Shown here piece by piece: positions 26,976 to 35,653 of a stretch of 64,000 nucleotides of DNA. The notes under the pieces are model-generated. The model had not been told where the DNA came from and did no database searches. It saw nothing but the letters and a program-made list of their open reading frames with translations. Numbering within the stretch: the stretch's first letter is position 1; each line of letters starts with the position of its first letter. Made by a program: the position numbers and the translations under genes. The DNA is from Tetzosporium hominis (GTDB taxonomy: Bacteria; Bacillota; Bacilli; Bacillales_A; Planococcaceae), in assembly GCF_002265435.1 (NCBI RefSeq), contig NZ_NOKQ01000220.1:186001-250000 (forward strand). The letters are read 5' to 3'.

Positions 26976-27018
26976 TTGTCTGTATTTTAATTTTTTGAGG
27001 TTGAAAGGAGATAGATAA

Positions 27019-27852
27019 ATGAGCGGAAACTGGTATACAGAAAAGCAAACCGAAAACTTCGGCATTACGATGAAGATAAATAAAACATTACACGTTGAAC
27101 AGACAGAGTGGCAGTTCTTAGAGATGGCGGAAACAGCTGAGTGGGGCAACATGTTGTTCCTTGATGGCATGGTCATGACGTCTCAAAAAGACGAGTTTGT
27201 CTATCACGAGATGGTGGCGCACGTGCCATTATTCACACACCCGAACCCAGAAAACGTATTAGTCGTTGGTGGAGGAGACGGTGGGGTTATTCGTGAAGTG
27301 ATGAAGCACCCAAAAGTCAAAAAAGCGACGTTAGTTGATATAGATGGAAAAGTAATCGAATACTCGAAAAAATACCTTCCTGAGATTGCTGGGGAACTCG
27401 ACAACCCACGTGTAGAAGTCATCGTTGGTGACGGCTTCATGCACATCGCAAAATCAGAAAACGAATACGACGTCATCATGGTCGATTCTACAGAACCAAT
27501 GGGCCCAGCTGTTGACCTGTTCACAAAAGGTTTCTATGCAGGGATCCACAAAGCACTTAAAGAAGACGGCTTGTTCGTAGCACAATCTGACAACCCGTGG
27601 TTCAAAGCGGACTTGATCAAGCAAGTACAGAGCGACGTGAAGGAAATCTTCCCGATCACAAAGCTATACACAGCGAACATCCCAACATATCCATCAGGTC
27701 TATGGTGCTTCACAATCGGTTCGAAGAAACACGATCCGCTTGCTGTGCCAGAAGAGCAGTTCCATGAAGTCGATACGAAGTACTACACGAAAGAGCTTCA
27801 CAAAGCAGCTTTTGTACTACCGAAATTCGTGAAAGATCTTGCAGGTGAGTAA
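27019..27852 (+). CDS. speE: Spermidine synthase (aminopropyltransferase)
   Basis: 277-aa methyltransferase-fold enzyme. [18 protein letters not shown] near residue 78 binds decarboxylated [13 protein letters not shown] near 154 holds the catalytic Asp region. It transfers aminopropyl to putrescine. AAAGGAGATAG precedes the ATG. It is followed directly by speB, which makes putrescine from agmatine, so the pair forms the end of the arginine-to-spermidine route. Confidence 0.95.
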   Translation: MSGNWYTEKQTENFGITMKINKTLHVEQTEWQFLEMAETAEWGNMLFLDGMVMTSQKDEFVYHEMVAHVPLFTHPNPENVLVVGGGDGGVIREVMKHPKVKKATLVDIDGKVIEYSKKYLPEIAGELDNPRVEVIVGDGFMHIAKSENEYDVIMVDSTEPMGPAVDLFTKGFYAGIHKALKEDGLFVAQSDNPWFKADLIKQVQSDVKEIFPITKLYTANIPTYPSGLWCFTIGSKKHDPLAVPEEQFHEVDTKYYTKELHKAAFVLPKFVKDLAGE

Positions 27853-27853
27853 C

Positions 27854-28726
27854 ATGAGATTTGATGAAGCTTACAGCGGCAACGTCTTTATTAAAAGCAA
27901 ACAAGATTACGAAAATGCACAAGCTGTGATCTACGGCATGCCGATGGACTGGACAGTAAGTTACCGTCCGGGTTCTCGTTTTGGCCCGCAGCGTATTCGC
28001 GAAGTGTCGATCGGTCTTGAAGAGTACAGCCCGTACCTGGACCGTGAGCTAGACGACGTGAACTACTTTGATGCAGGGGATATCCCACTTCCTTTTGGGA
28101 ATGCGGAGAAGAGCCTGGAACTCATCGGTGGGTTCATCCGTCAACTGCTTCAAGACGGCAAAGTACCTGTCGGCATGGGCGGCGAGCATTTAGTATCTTG
28201 GCCGGTTATGAAAGAAGTAGCAGCGGTTCATAAGGACCTTGCTATCATTCACATGGATGCGCACACGGATCTTCGCGTGGAGTACGAAGGAGAGCCGTTA
28301 TCTCACTCGACACCAATCCGAAAGATTGCCGAGCACATCGGACCGCACAACGTCTACTCATTCGGAATTCGTTCTGGAATGAAAGAAGAGTTCGAGTGGG
28401 CGAAAGAAAACGGCATGGAAATCGCGAAATTCGAAGTGTTGGAGCCACTGAAAAAGGTGCTACCGAAACTCGAAGGCCGTCCGGTTTACGTGACAATTGA
28501 CATCGACGTTTTAGACCCAGCGCACGCGCCTGGAACAGGAACAGTAGACTGCGGCGGTATCACAAGCCGTGAGCTACTTGCTTCCATCCATGCGATTGCG
28601 AACTCTGGCGTCAACGTTGTCGGCTTCGACTTAGTGGAAGTCGCACCAATTTACGATTCATCAGAACAAACTGCCAACACCGCATCGAAACTAATTCGTG
28701 AGATGTTGTTGGGTTGGGTTAAGTAG
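27854..28726 (+). CDS. speB: Agmatinase
   Basis: 290-aa ureohydrolase with the dimanganese motifs GGEHLVSWP, HMDAHTDLR and DIDVLDPAHAPGTG. It hydrolyses agmatine to putrescine and urea. The ATG at 27854, 1 bp after speE, is used: it follows AGGTGAG and gives the B. subtilis length of 290; an upstream in-frame start would overlap speE. An R1 repeat and a terminator follow. Confidence 0.95.
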   Translation: MRFDEAYSGNVFIKSKQDYENAQAVIYGMPMDWTVSYRPGSRFGPQRIREVSIGLEEYSPYLDRELDDVNYFDAGDIPLPFGNAEKSLELIGGFIRQLLQDGKVPVGMGGEHLVSWPVMKEVAAVHKDLAIIHMDAHTDLRVEYEGEPLSHSTPIRKIAEHIGPHNVYSFGIRSGMKEEFEWAKENGMEIAKFEVLEPLKKVLPKLEGRPVYVTIDIDVLDPAHAPGTGTVDCGGITSRELLASIHAIANSGVNVVGFDLVEVAPIYDSSEQTANTASKLIREMLLGWVK

Positions 28727-28728
28727 TT

Positions 28729-28848
28729 TTAGATGTGAAAGACGTTCGCTCAGAAATGCTTCAAAAACCAGGCGCACCAATTGAGGCGTACTTTGCCTCG
28801 GTTGGGGTGAATGGTTTTTGAATGTATTTCTAACGCCTGCAACTCGAT
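28729..28848 (+). repeat. R1 intergenic repeat
   Basis: Forward-oriented copy right after the speB stop: TTTTAGATGTG, GACGTTCGCTCAGAAATG, CAATTGAGGCG/CGCCTC-like core, ATTTCTAACGCCTGC and AACTCGATATAG. It lies in the 3-prime region of the speE-speB transcript. Confidence 0.85.
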
Positions 28849-28867
28849 ATAGTTTTAGATATGAGAG

Positions 28868-28896
28868 GAGCCCGTCCATGCGACAGGCTCTTTTTT
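28868..28896 (+). terminator. Intrinsic terminator after speB
   Basis: GAGCC-C-GTC / GAC-A-GGCTC with a 5-nt loop, followed by TTTTTT. Confidence 0.85.
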
Positions 28897-28986
28897 CACA
28901 AACCACTATATCTTCACATTCCACACAATTTCTCGTATACTAAAAAGGTTATAGAAAAATTCAACCAAACGAAATGAGGGCTTGAG

Positions 28987-29403
28987 ATGACCGAACAGGC
29001 AGGGATTCCGATTCAGCTGAAGATTGTGTCAACCTTCAAGCATCCCGGCACGAAAATGACGCAGGAATACCACCGTGCAACCGGCACGATGCACTATAGA
29101 GATGAAAAACGCTATCTTCGCTTTGAAGAAGTGACGGAAGAAGTCACGCAGACACTAGTGAAATTTGAGGGTTCGGGTGGGTTCATCCGGCGGCGCGGCG
29201 TCGCCGACATGCGCCTTGAATTTGAACTAGGAAAGCAAACCAAGGGACATTACAAAATGCATGGCCACACGATGCCACTAGAGGTTTACACGAACCGAAT
29301 CATTCATTCGGTAGGCCATGACCGCATCGAATATGCCTTGTTTCAAGACAAACAAAAAATGGGCGATTATACCATCGACTATTACTATACGGAGGGCAAC
29401 TAA
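28987..29403 (+). CDS. ywiB: DUF1934 family protein (YwiB)
   Basis: 138-aa beta-rich soluble protein of the lipocalin-like DUF1934 family (blocks YHRATGTMHYRDEKRYLRFEE, split here by family turns, and DYTIDYYYTEGN at the end). It ends immediately before argS (adjacent codons), and the pair is conserved in Bacillales. No known activity; the tight link suggests shared expression with arginyl-tRNA synthetase. Confidence 0.85.
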   Translation: MTEQAGIPIQLKIVSTFKHPGTKMTQEYHRATGTMHYRDEKRYLRFEEVTEEVTQTLVKFEGSGGFIRRRGVADMRLEFELGKQTKGHYKMHGHTMPLEVYTNRIIHSVGHDRIEYALFQDKQKMGDYTIDYYYTEGN

Positions 29404-31068
29404 ATGAACGCTGTAGAACAACTGCAACAATCAATTAAAGACGCGCTGCAACAAGCGGTAGACGCAACAGGTCTTGCGGGAGATCAGACGGTCTCGATCC
29501 ACCTTGAAGCACCACGTGACAAAGCGAACGGGGACTATGCAACAAACGTAGCGATGCAGCTAACAAAGATTGCGAAGCAGAACCCAAGAATGATCGCAGA
29601 AAAGATTCTTGAAAACTTGAAAACGGAAGGCACGCCAATCGAGTCGATTGAAATCGCGGGTCCTGGTTTCTTGAACATTCGCACGAGAAAAGATTACCTG
29701 CAACAAGTCGTCAACATGGCATTCACAGCGGGCTCTGCTTATGGACGTTCTGATGCGGGCGAAGGAGAAAAAGTTCAAGTCGAGTTCGTATCAGCCAACC
29801 CAACTGGAGACTTGCACCTAGGTCACGCACGTGGAGCCTCTGTAGGAGATTCTCTTTGCAACGTCCTTGATTTTGCAGGCTACGACGTGAGCCGTGAGTA
29901 CTACATCAACGATGCAGGAAATCAGATCCACAACTTGGCCCTGTCACTCGAAGCGCGCTATTTCCAAGCACTAGGTCAAGAGCGCGACATGCCAGAAGAC
30001 GGCTATCATGGTCAAGACATCAAAGACATCGCAGGTGAGCTTGCAGCAAACGATGGCGACAAATATGCATTGCTTTCAGACGAAGAGCGCTATGAATTCT
30101 TCCGCAGCTATGGCCTTCAAAAAGAACTAGAAAAACTACAGAACGACTTAGCAGACTTCCGAGTGAACTTTGACGTATGGTTCTCAGAGTCTTCGCTTTA
30201 TAAGAACGGTAAGATTGATGTGGCACTCGACAAACTTCGTGCAAACGGCCATATTTACGAAGAAGAAGGCGCGACATGGTTCCGTTCGACAACATTTGGA
30301 GACGACAAAGACCGCGTCCTAATCAAACAAGATGGCAGCTACACGTACTTGACTCCAGACCTTGCGTACCACGAAGACAAGATAAACCGTGGCTTTGAAA
30401 AGCTGATTAATATCTGGGGAGCCGACCACCACGGGTATATCCCGCGTATGAAAGCAGCGATTCAAGCACTTGGCTATGACCGTGACACATTAGAAGTCAG
30501 CATCATTCAAATGGTTCAGCTATACAAAGACGGCGAAAAGATGAAGATGAGCAAACGTACGGGTAAAGCTGTGACGATGCGTGAGCTAGTAGAAGAAGTG
30601 GGGCTTGATGCTGTTCGTTACTTCTTCGGAATGCGTTCAGGCGATTCACATATGGACTTTGACCTAGACCTTGCCGTCTCGCAGTCAAACGAGAACCCAG
30701 TCTATTACGCACAATATGCACACGCACGTATTTGTTCAATCTTACGCGCTGCAGAAGAGCAGTCACTAGCTGCGTCTGTTGAGAACTTGCAGCTGTTGAA
30801 CGATGAAAAAGAAGAAGACTTGATGAAAAAAATCGGAGACTTCCCACAAGTTGTGGCGGATGCAGCGAAGCTTCGCGCACCACACCGCGTGGCGACGTAT
30901 ATTCAAGAGCTTGCAGCGAACTTCCACAGCTTCTATAACGCTAACAAAGTGTTAGATCCAGAAGCACCGGAACTTTCAAGCGCTCGTCTTGCCCTCATTT
31001 CAGCAACGCGTCAGACGATTGAGAACGCACTGAAATTATTAGGGGTTTCCGCTCCAGAAAAAATGTAG
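29404..31068 (+). CDS. argS: Arginine-tRNA ligase
   Basis: 554-aa class I aminoacyl-tRNA synthetase. N-terminal additional domain (1-115), HIGH motif as LHLGHARGA near residue 138, KMSKS-like [10 protein letters not shown] near 380, and a C-terminal helical anticodon-binding domain ending in [13 protein letters not shown]. Length is typical. GGAGGGCAACTAA precedes the ATG and overlaps the ywiB stop. Downstream, the B12 riboswitch begins 16 bp after the stop. Confidence 0.96.
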   Translation: MNAVEQLQQSIKDALQQAVDATGLAGDQTVSIHLEAPRDKANGDYATNVAMQLTKIAKQNPRMIAEKILENLKTEGTPIESIEIAGPGFLNIRTRKDYLQQVVNMAFTAGSAYGRSDAGEGEKVQVEFVSANPTGDLHLGHARGASVGDSLCNVLDFAGYDVSREYYINDAGNQIHNLALSLEARYFQALGQERDMPEDGYHGQDIKDIAGELAANDGDKYALLSDEERYEFFRSYGLQKELEKLQNDLADFRVNFDVWFSESSLYKNGKIDVALDKLRANGHIYEEEGATWFRSTTFGDDKDRVLIKQDGSYTYLTPDLAYHEDKINRGFEKLINIWGADHHGYIPRMKAAIQALGYDRDTLEVSIIQMVQLYKDGEKMKMSKRTGKAVTMRELVEEVGLDAVRYFFGMRSGDSHMDFDLDLAVSQSNENPVYYAQYAHARICSILRAAEEQSLAASVENLQLLNDEKEEDLMKKIGDFPQVVADAAKLRAPHRVATYIQELAANFHSFYNANKVLDPEAPELSSARLALISATRQTIENALKLLGVSAPEKM

Positions 31069-31084
31069 TACGCTATACCTAATA

Positions 31085-31199
31085 CAACAAGGTGCTCAAG
31101 TAACGGATTGCTTGAGGTAAAAGGGAAGCTGGTGAAAGTCCAGCGCGGTCCCGCCACTGTAAGCGACAACTGTCGTAAGCCAGGAAACCTGCCTTGTTG
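31085..31199 (+). promoter_or_regulatory. Cobalamin (AdoCbl) riboswitch
   Basis: P1 stem CAACAAGG (31085) / CCTTGTTG (31192). The core contains AAGGGAAGCTGGTGAAAGTC, CGCGGTCCCGCCACTGTAA and the B12 box GCCAGGAAACCTGCC, all in consensus order. It precedes the btuFCD operon and should shut it off when adenosylcobalamin is plentiful. The sequence 31200-31276 holds the kissing-loop and antiterminator region. Confidence 0.95.
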
Positions 31200-31276
31200 A
31201 ATGCGCCGTGAACCTACGAGGATGGGGTGGTGTAAGTCGACTCTTTGTGTACGTTAGCCGATTTATACCTATTTCT

Positions 31277-31310
31277 ACCCGTCTTTCCGTAGTGGAGAGG
31301 CGGGTTTTTT
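31277..31310 (+). terminator. Riboswitch-controlled terminator
   Basis: ACCCGTCTTTCC / GGAGAGGCGGGT followed by six T, 28 bp before the btuF start. Its placement fits a transcriptional-attenuation expression platform. Confidence 0.85.
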
Positions 31311-31338
31311 ACATACACAGAAAAGAGGGACGGACACC

Positions 31339-32292
31339 ATGAAAAAATGGCTAGGCAGTTTATTGATTGCACTACTCGTGCTTGCAGGTTGTAACGAACA
31401 AGAGGCAACACCTTCTGAGGAATCATCCCCTGAGACAGAACAAGGAACAGAATCTGGATTCCCCCTAACGGTTACGGACGCTGTCGGGAACGAAGTGACG
31501 ATCGAAAAAGCACCGGATGCCATCGTTTCGATGATTCCAAGCAATACAGAAATCCTTTTCGCATTAGGTCTTGATGAAGAAGTGGTAGGAGTCAGCGATT
31601 ACGACAATTACCCAGAAGCCGCTGCAACAAAAGAAAAAATTGGCGGGTTTGAATTTAACGTCGAAACGATTACAGCACTTCAACCGGATTTGATTTTGGC
31701 GCATGAATCTGCTTGGTCAACGGCAGAAGCAGGGCTTCAGCCATTAAAAGACGCTGGAGTTCCCATCTTTGTAGTAGACAATGCCATGAGTTTTGATGAG
31801 ACATACGAAACGATTGAAGCCATCGGCGAAGTGACAGGTAAAGCTGAAGAAGCCGAAACACTTGTTGCAGATATGCAAAAACAAGTAGAAGAGATCGAAG
31901 CAAAATTAGCAGAGGTTGAAGACAAAAAGACGGTATTTATCGAGTCTTCAGGTGACCCAGAAATCTATACAGCTGGTCAAGGCACTTTGATGCAAGAGTT
32001 CTTAGACCGTATCAATGCTGAAAATGCAGTTGCCGACCAAGAGGGATGGTTGATGATGAACTCGGAAGAAATCGTCTCGCGCAATCCAGACGTCATCGTG
32101 TTGACATATAACTATATCGAAAATGCTGTAGACGCAGTGAAGGCTCGTCCAGGCTTTGATCAAGTGACAGCGGTTCAGCAAGACGCTGTCGTGCAAGTGA
32201 ACGAAGACATCGTGACACGTCCAGGTCCACGCTTACCGCTTGCTCTTGAAGAGCTCGCAAAGGCAGTATATCCGGACTTGATGAATGATTAA
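31339..32292 (+). CDS. btuF: Corrinoid ABC transporter, substrate-binding lipoprotein
   Basis: 317-aa lipoprotein. Signal peptide with lipobox LVLAGC (Cys18), then an acidic spacer (about 20-45), and a class III periplasmic-binding fold with TVTDAVGNEVTIEKAPDAIV and a long central helix (about 170-200). Related proteins bind iron-siderophores or cobalamin; the riboswitch and downstream CbiZ and PduO make a corrinoid the substrate. ATG start 18 bp after a GAGGGACGG site. The stop codon overlaps the btuC start. Confidence 0.9.
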   Translation: MKKWLGSLLIALLVLAGCNEQEATPSEESSPETEQGTESGFPLTVTDAVGNEVTIEKAPDAIVSMIPSNTEILFALGLDEEVVGVSDYDNYPEAAATKEKIGGFEFNVETITALQPDLILAHESAWSTAEAGLQPLKDAGVPIFVVDNAMSFDETYETIEAIGEVTGKAEEAETLVADMQKQVEEIEAKLAEVEDKKTVFIESSGDPEIYTAGQGTLMQEFLDRINAENAVADQEGWLMMNSEEIVSRNPDVIVLTYNYIENAVDAVKARPGFDQVTAVQQDAVVQVNEDIVTRPGPRLPLALEELAKAVYPDLMND

Positions 32293-33280
32293 ACGGAAAG
32301 TGGGCTGGGTTGCATCGATTTTGCTGCTGCTCGCCTCTATCTGGCTCGGCATCTCTGTAGGTGCCGTCCAGATCCCGCTCAGTACGATATGGGGAGGGAG
32401 TGAGGATGCAACCGCCACGACGATTGTTTGGAACATTCGGATGCCGCGCGTGTTCCTCGCTGCCCTTGTCGGAGCCGCCCTCGCTGTTGCAGGAGCGGCT
32501 TTTCAAGCCCTACTGAAAAATCCGTTGGCAGACCCGTATACACTTGGAGTCTCTTCAGGAGCTTCAGTCGGTGCAGTCGCCACAATATTCTTTGGTATCT
32601 CATTACCAGTCATCGGTATGTACACATTGCCTCTACTGAGCATGATTGGTGCGATTGCAACACTGTTAATTGTTGTGTCTTTTGCACGAATGATCGATCG
32701 CTCACTTCGCATGGAAACAATCATTTTAACGGGAATCATCACGAGCTCCTTTTTCGGAGCGATGATTTCCTTGATGATTGCTTTAACTGGAGAGGAACTG
32801 CGTCAAATCATCGGTTGGTTACTAGGAAGCGTGGCGCTCCGAACATGGACACACGTCCAGATGATTGCCCCGTTTGTGGTGATTGCAGGGGCTTGGCTAC
32901 TCGTTCGCGTTCGAGACTTGAATGCCCTGCAACTCGGTGAAGACCGCGCGCATCATTTAGGTGTAAACGTGTCTCGCGTGAAGAACGAAGTGCTTATTGC
33001 AGGCTCGATGTTGACGGGAGCAGCTGTTGCAGTCTCCGGAACGATCGGGTTTGTCGGTCTTGTCGTGCCGCATATGGTACGTCAATTGTTCGGTGCAGAC
33101 AACCGGCACGTGCTGCCACTCAGTATGATCAACGGAGCTTCGCTACTCATTCTATGTGACCTTGTCGCGCGAACCATTATTGAACCGACCGAATTGCCTA
33201 TCGGTGTCATGACGGCATTCATTGGGGCACCAGTATTTGCTTGGATTTTCTTCCGTCAACGCAGAAAGGGTGTGAAGTAG
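32285..33280 (+). CDS. btuC: Corrinoid ABC transporter, permease
   Basis: 331-aa FecCD/BtuC-family permease with about ten membrane helices. Conserved blocks: RMPRVFLAALVGAALAVAGA, FQALLKNPLADPYTLGVSSG and FVGLVVPHMVRQLFGADNR. The last of these lies before the ATPase-contacting loop. The start ATG overlaps the btuF stop by 8 bp and the stop abuts the btuD start, so the three are translationally coupled. Confidence 0.93.
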   Translation: MIKRKVGWVASILLLLASIWLGISVGAVQIPLSTIWGGSEDATATTIVWNIRMPRVFLAALVGAALAVAGAAFQALLKNPLADPYTLGVSSGASVGAVATIFFGISLPVIGMYTLPLLSMIGAIATLLIVVSFARMIDRSLRMETIILTGIITSSFFGAMISLMIALTGEELRQIIGWLLGSVALRTWTHVQMIAPFVVIAGAWLLVRVRDLNALQLGEDRAHHLGVNVSRVKNEVLIAGSMLTGAAVAVSGTIGFVGLVVPHMVRQLFGADNRHVLPLSMINGASLLILCDLVARTIIEPTELPIGVMTAFIGAPVFAWIFFRQRRKGVK

Positions 33281-34744
33281 ATGCTGAAAGTGAAAAACCT
33301 CACAGGAGGCTATCAGCACCCGGTTGTAAAAGACGTGTCGTTCGAAGTGAAGCCGGGTCAGATACTTGGCATCCTTGGGCCGAACGGAAGCGGAAAGTCG
33401 ACGCTGCTCAAGATGGTCAGCGGGTTGCTTTCTTCGAGTCAAGGAACAGTCGAAATCGATGGCAAATCCATCACCGACTACCGACCAAAAGAGCTCGCTC
33501 GCAAGATGGCGGTGTTGCCACAGTTGCCTCCGCAAAGCTTTGGGATGACCGTAAAAGAAGCTGTGTCACTCGGTCGCTACCCGCACCAACAAGGGTTGTT
33601 CTCGAGCTGGAAGACAGCGGATGAAGAAGCGGTTATGGAAGCGATGCAGATCACGCAGGTCGTTCCGTATGCATTTCAAGAAATTACCACGCTTTCAGGT
33701 GGGGAACAACAGCGTGTGTTTGTCGCGCAGGCCCTCGCGCAACAAGCAGAACTGCTACTTCTCGACGAACCGACGAACCACTTAGATATTGCGCACCAGA
33801 AACAATTGTTAGACACCTTAAAGAATCATGTCCAGAAGCACCAGACCGCTGTGGTCACCGTGTTCCATGACATCAACTTGGCGTCGCTCTATTGTGACCA
33901 CTTGTTGCTGCTGGAAAAAGGCCGAGTGTCCGCTTACGGAGAACCACATCAAGTGGTGGATAAAGCGATACTTGAAGATGTCTATGCGACGCGTCTAGAT
34001 GTAGCGCCACACCCGGTGGAGCCGAAGCCTCAGATGACGCTGTTACCAGAAGATAGTGAAGAGGATGGGACCATCGTGCGAGCTACAGATATCCAAGTAC
34101 TCGATGACGTCGTCTTGCTTCATACAGAACGCCCGATGCGAGTCGTATCATCAGCTGTGTTAAATCCAGGTTTTGGCTGGTATAGAACTCTCGTCAATCG
34201 CCAAGTCGAACCAACGTATAACGTCAACGATGTCACAACTGAAGTGAAACAATTTGCAGTGTCACGCGGCTGGATTCCTACAGAGACGGTCATGCAACTC
34301 ACAGCCGTTGCTACAAAAGGAGCCGTCATCCGCGAATACGACGCACCTTTTGGATCGGTCGTCATCTTGGTCACTGCGGGAGTCGGGAATGCTCTAGACG
34401 TGTCCCGCGCACATGAAGTGCAGTCTTTGCCAGCGATTGGTACAATCAACACATGGATCCTCGTCAACGGTCACATGTCAGATGAGGCGTTCATCGAAGC
34501 CATGATGACCGCGACTGAAGCGAAGACGAAAGCACTGGCTGAAGAGCAGGTACTTGACCGCCGGACGCAGACTCTTGCAACAGGAACACCAACTGACAGT
34601 TTGGTTGTTGCTGCGACTCAGTCAGGAGAAGCGTTACCCTATGGGGGACCAATCACAGAGCTCGGAAAGGTTATCGGCAAAGGTGTTGTCGACTGTACAC
34701 GCCAAGCCATTCGCCATTACCGCGATGCACAAAGGGAGGAATAA
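33281..34744 (+). CDS. btuD-cbiZ: Fusion: corrinoid ABC ATPase (BtuD) - adenosylcobinamide amidohydrolase (CbiZ)
   Basis: 487-aa two-part protein. Residues 1 to about 250 are an ABC ATPase: Walker A GPNGSGKST near 34, signature LSGGEQQRV, Walker B/D-loop LLLDEPTNHLD, and H-loop VFHDINLA. Residues about 260-487 match CbiZ (adenosylcobinamide amidohydrolase): blocks MRVVSSAVLNPGFGW, TEVKQFAVSRGWIPTETVMQ, TAGVGNALDVSRA and TINTWILVNGHMSDEAFIEA. CbiZ removes the aminopropanol arm of adenosylcobinamide to give adenosylcobyric acid, letting imported incomplete corrinoids be rebuilt. Such fusions occur in a few Bacilli and link uptake to remodelling. Confidence 0.88.
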   Translation: MLKVKNLTGGYQHPVVKDVSFEVKPGQILGILGPNGSGKSTLLKMVSGLLSSSQGTVEIDGKSITDYRPKELARKMAVLPQLPPQSFGMTVKEAVSLGRYPHQQGLFSSWKTADEEAVMEAMQITQVVPYAFQEITTLSGGEQQRVFVAQALAQQAELLLLDEPTNHLDIAHQKQLLDTLKNHVQKHQTAVVTVFHDINLASLYCDHLLLLEKGRVSAYGEPHQVVDKAILEDVYATRLDVAPHPVEPKPQMTLLPEDSEEDGTIVRATDIQVLDDVVLLHTERPMRVVSSAVLNPGFGWYRTLVNRQVEPTYNVNDVTTEVKQFAVSRGWIPTETVMQLTAVATKGAVIREYDAPFGSVVILVTAGVGNALDVSRAHEVQSLPAIGTINTWILVNGHMSDEAFIEAMMTATEAKTKALAEEQVLDRRTQTLATGTPTDSLVVAATQSGEALPYGGPITELGKVIGKGVVDCTRQAIRHYRDAQREE

Positions 34745-34747
34745 CAC

Positions 34748-35320
34748 ATGAAAATCTACACGAAAACAGGGGATAAAGGACAGACCAGCTTGATCGGAGC
34801 TCGTGCGGATAAAGACGATCTACGAATCGAGACGTACGGTACGATCGACGAAGCGAACTCGTTCATTGGGAAGGCGGTCACGGAGCTAGACGCTGCAACG
34901 TTTGCAGACATCTTAGATGATTTGGAAGCGATTCAACACGAACTGTTTGATTGCGGAGGCGACTTAGCTGTTGTCACTAAAACACGTCACTACAAGATGA
35001 CGGATGAGCCGATCGCCGTTCTTGAGAAACGCATCGATGAACTAATGGAAGAAGGTCCAGCTCTTGAGCGCTTTATCTTGCCAGGGGGCACACCTGCAGC
35101 TGCGACGCTTCACATCGCGCGCACTGTCGCACGCCGTGCGGAACGCCAAATGGTGAGCTTGATGAAAGAGCAGGAAGATGTTCCGGTTATCGTACAAAAA
35201 TATTTGAATCGTTTATCGGATTACTTGTTCGCAGCAGCTCGCGTGGTCAATGCTCGTGCTGGCGTTCGTGATGTAGAGTATATTCGCGGTGCGAAAGTGT
35301 TCCATACGGATAAAGAATAG
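34748..35320 (+). CDS. pduO: Cob(I)alamin adenosyltransferase, PduO type
   Basis: 190-aa ATP:corrinoid adenosyltransferase of the PduO/MMAB family. N-terminal YTKTGDKGQTSLIGA binds ATP; YGTIDEANSFIG follows near residue 30; FILPGGTPAAATLHIARTVARRAER is the C-terminal helix signature. It makes adenosylcobalamin, the cofactor needed by IcmF encoded 8 kb downstream. GGGAGGAATAACAC precedes the ATG and begins in the end of the fusion gene. Last gene of the riboswitch operon. Confidence 0.94.
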   Translation: MKIYTKTGDKGQTSLIGARADKDDLRIETYGTIDEANSFIGKAVTELDAATFADILDDLEAIQHELFDCGGDLAVVTKTRHYKMTDEPIAVLEKRIDELMEEGPALERFILPGGTPAAATLHIARTVARRAERQMVSLMKEQEDVPVIVQKYLNRLSDYLFAAARVVNARAGVRDVEYIRGAKVFHTDKE

Positions 35321-35330
35321 AAGTGTCGAG

Positions 35331-35367
35331 TCCCCTGATCAGCTGGTGCTGGTTGGGGGATTTTTTT
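35331..35367 (+). terminator. Intrinsic terminator of the corrinoid operon
   Basis: TCCCC plus CAGC pair with GCTG plus GGGGA around TGGT, followed by seven T. Confidence 0.88.
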
Positions 35368-35404
35368 GTTGGATTGGTTTCCATAAAACGAGTTGTGCCT
35401 TAAC

Positions 35405-35509
35405 CGGCAGACACAATTACCAAACAGAATCAAATAGGGCTCGAACCTTCCAAAACAAGTACTGAATCGCCCGACACAATCACCGAATATACCCCACCAA
35501 TCACCAATC
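35405..35509. repeat. Weak 21-bp periodic tract
   Basis: Five consecutive 21-bp segments from 35405 share a loose pattern; the best pair is CGGCAGACACAATTACCAAAC-like and CGCCCGACACAATCACCGAA. One reading frame gives DTIT-type heptads, but no gene start is present. It fills most of the gap between the corrinoid operon and the fadF promoter. Confidence 0.4.
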
Positions 35510-35543
35510 TTCCACACGCACCAAACCTTTTTATTTTTCAGAC

Positions 35544-35572
35544 TTGACTGAATGCTCATTCATTTTTATACT
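35544..35572 (+). promoter_or_regulatory. fadF promoter with overlapping FadR-like operator
   Basis: TTGACT - 17 bp - TATACT, a near-consensus SigA promoter. The sequence TGACTGAATGCTCATTCA (35545-35562) overlaps the -35 box and spacer and agrees with the B. subtilis FadR box TGAATGANTANTCATTCA (from memory) at most conserved positions. A repressor there would block RNA polymerase directly. The likely repressor is the TetR-family protein encoded at 42375. Confidence 0.75.
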
Positions 35573-35653
35573 AAAACTAATACTTTCTTTCTTCGAAGTG
35601 CGTTGTTATGCTTACAAGTAAGATCGAATTTCATCCTAGAGGGGGAGAAGAAA

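Noticed and set aside
35552-35653. ATG at 35552 as the fadF start
   Set aside because: It lies between the -35 and -10 boxes of the promoter; TTG at 35654 has the ribosome site.
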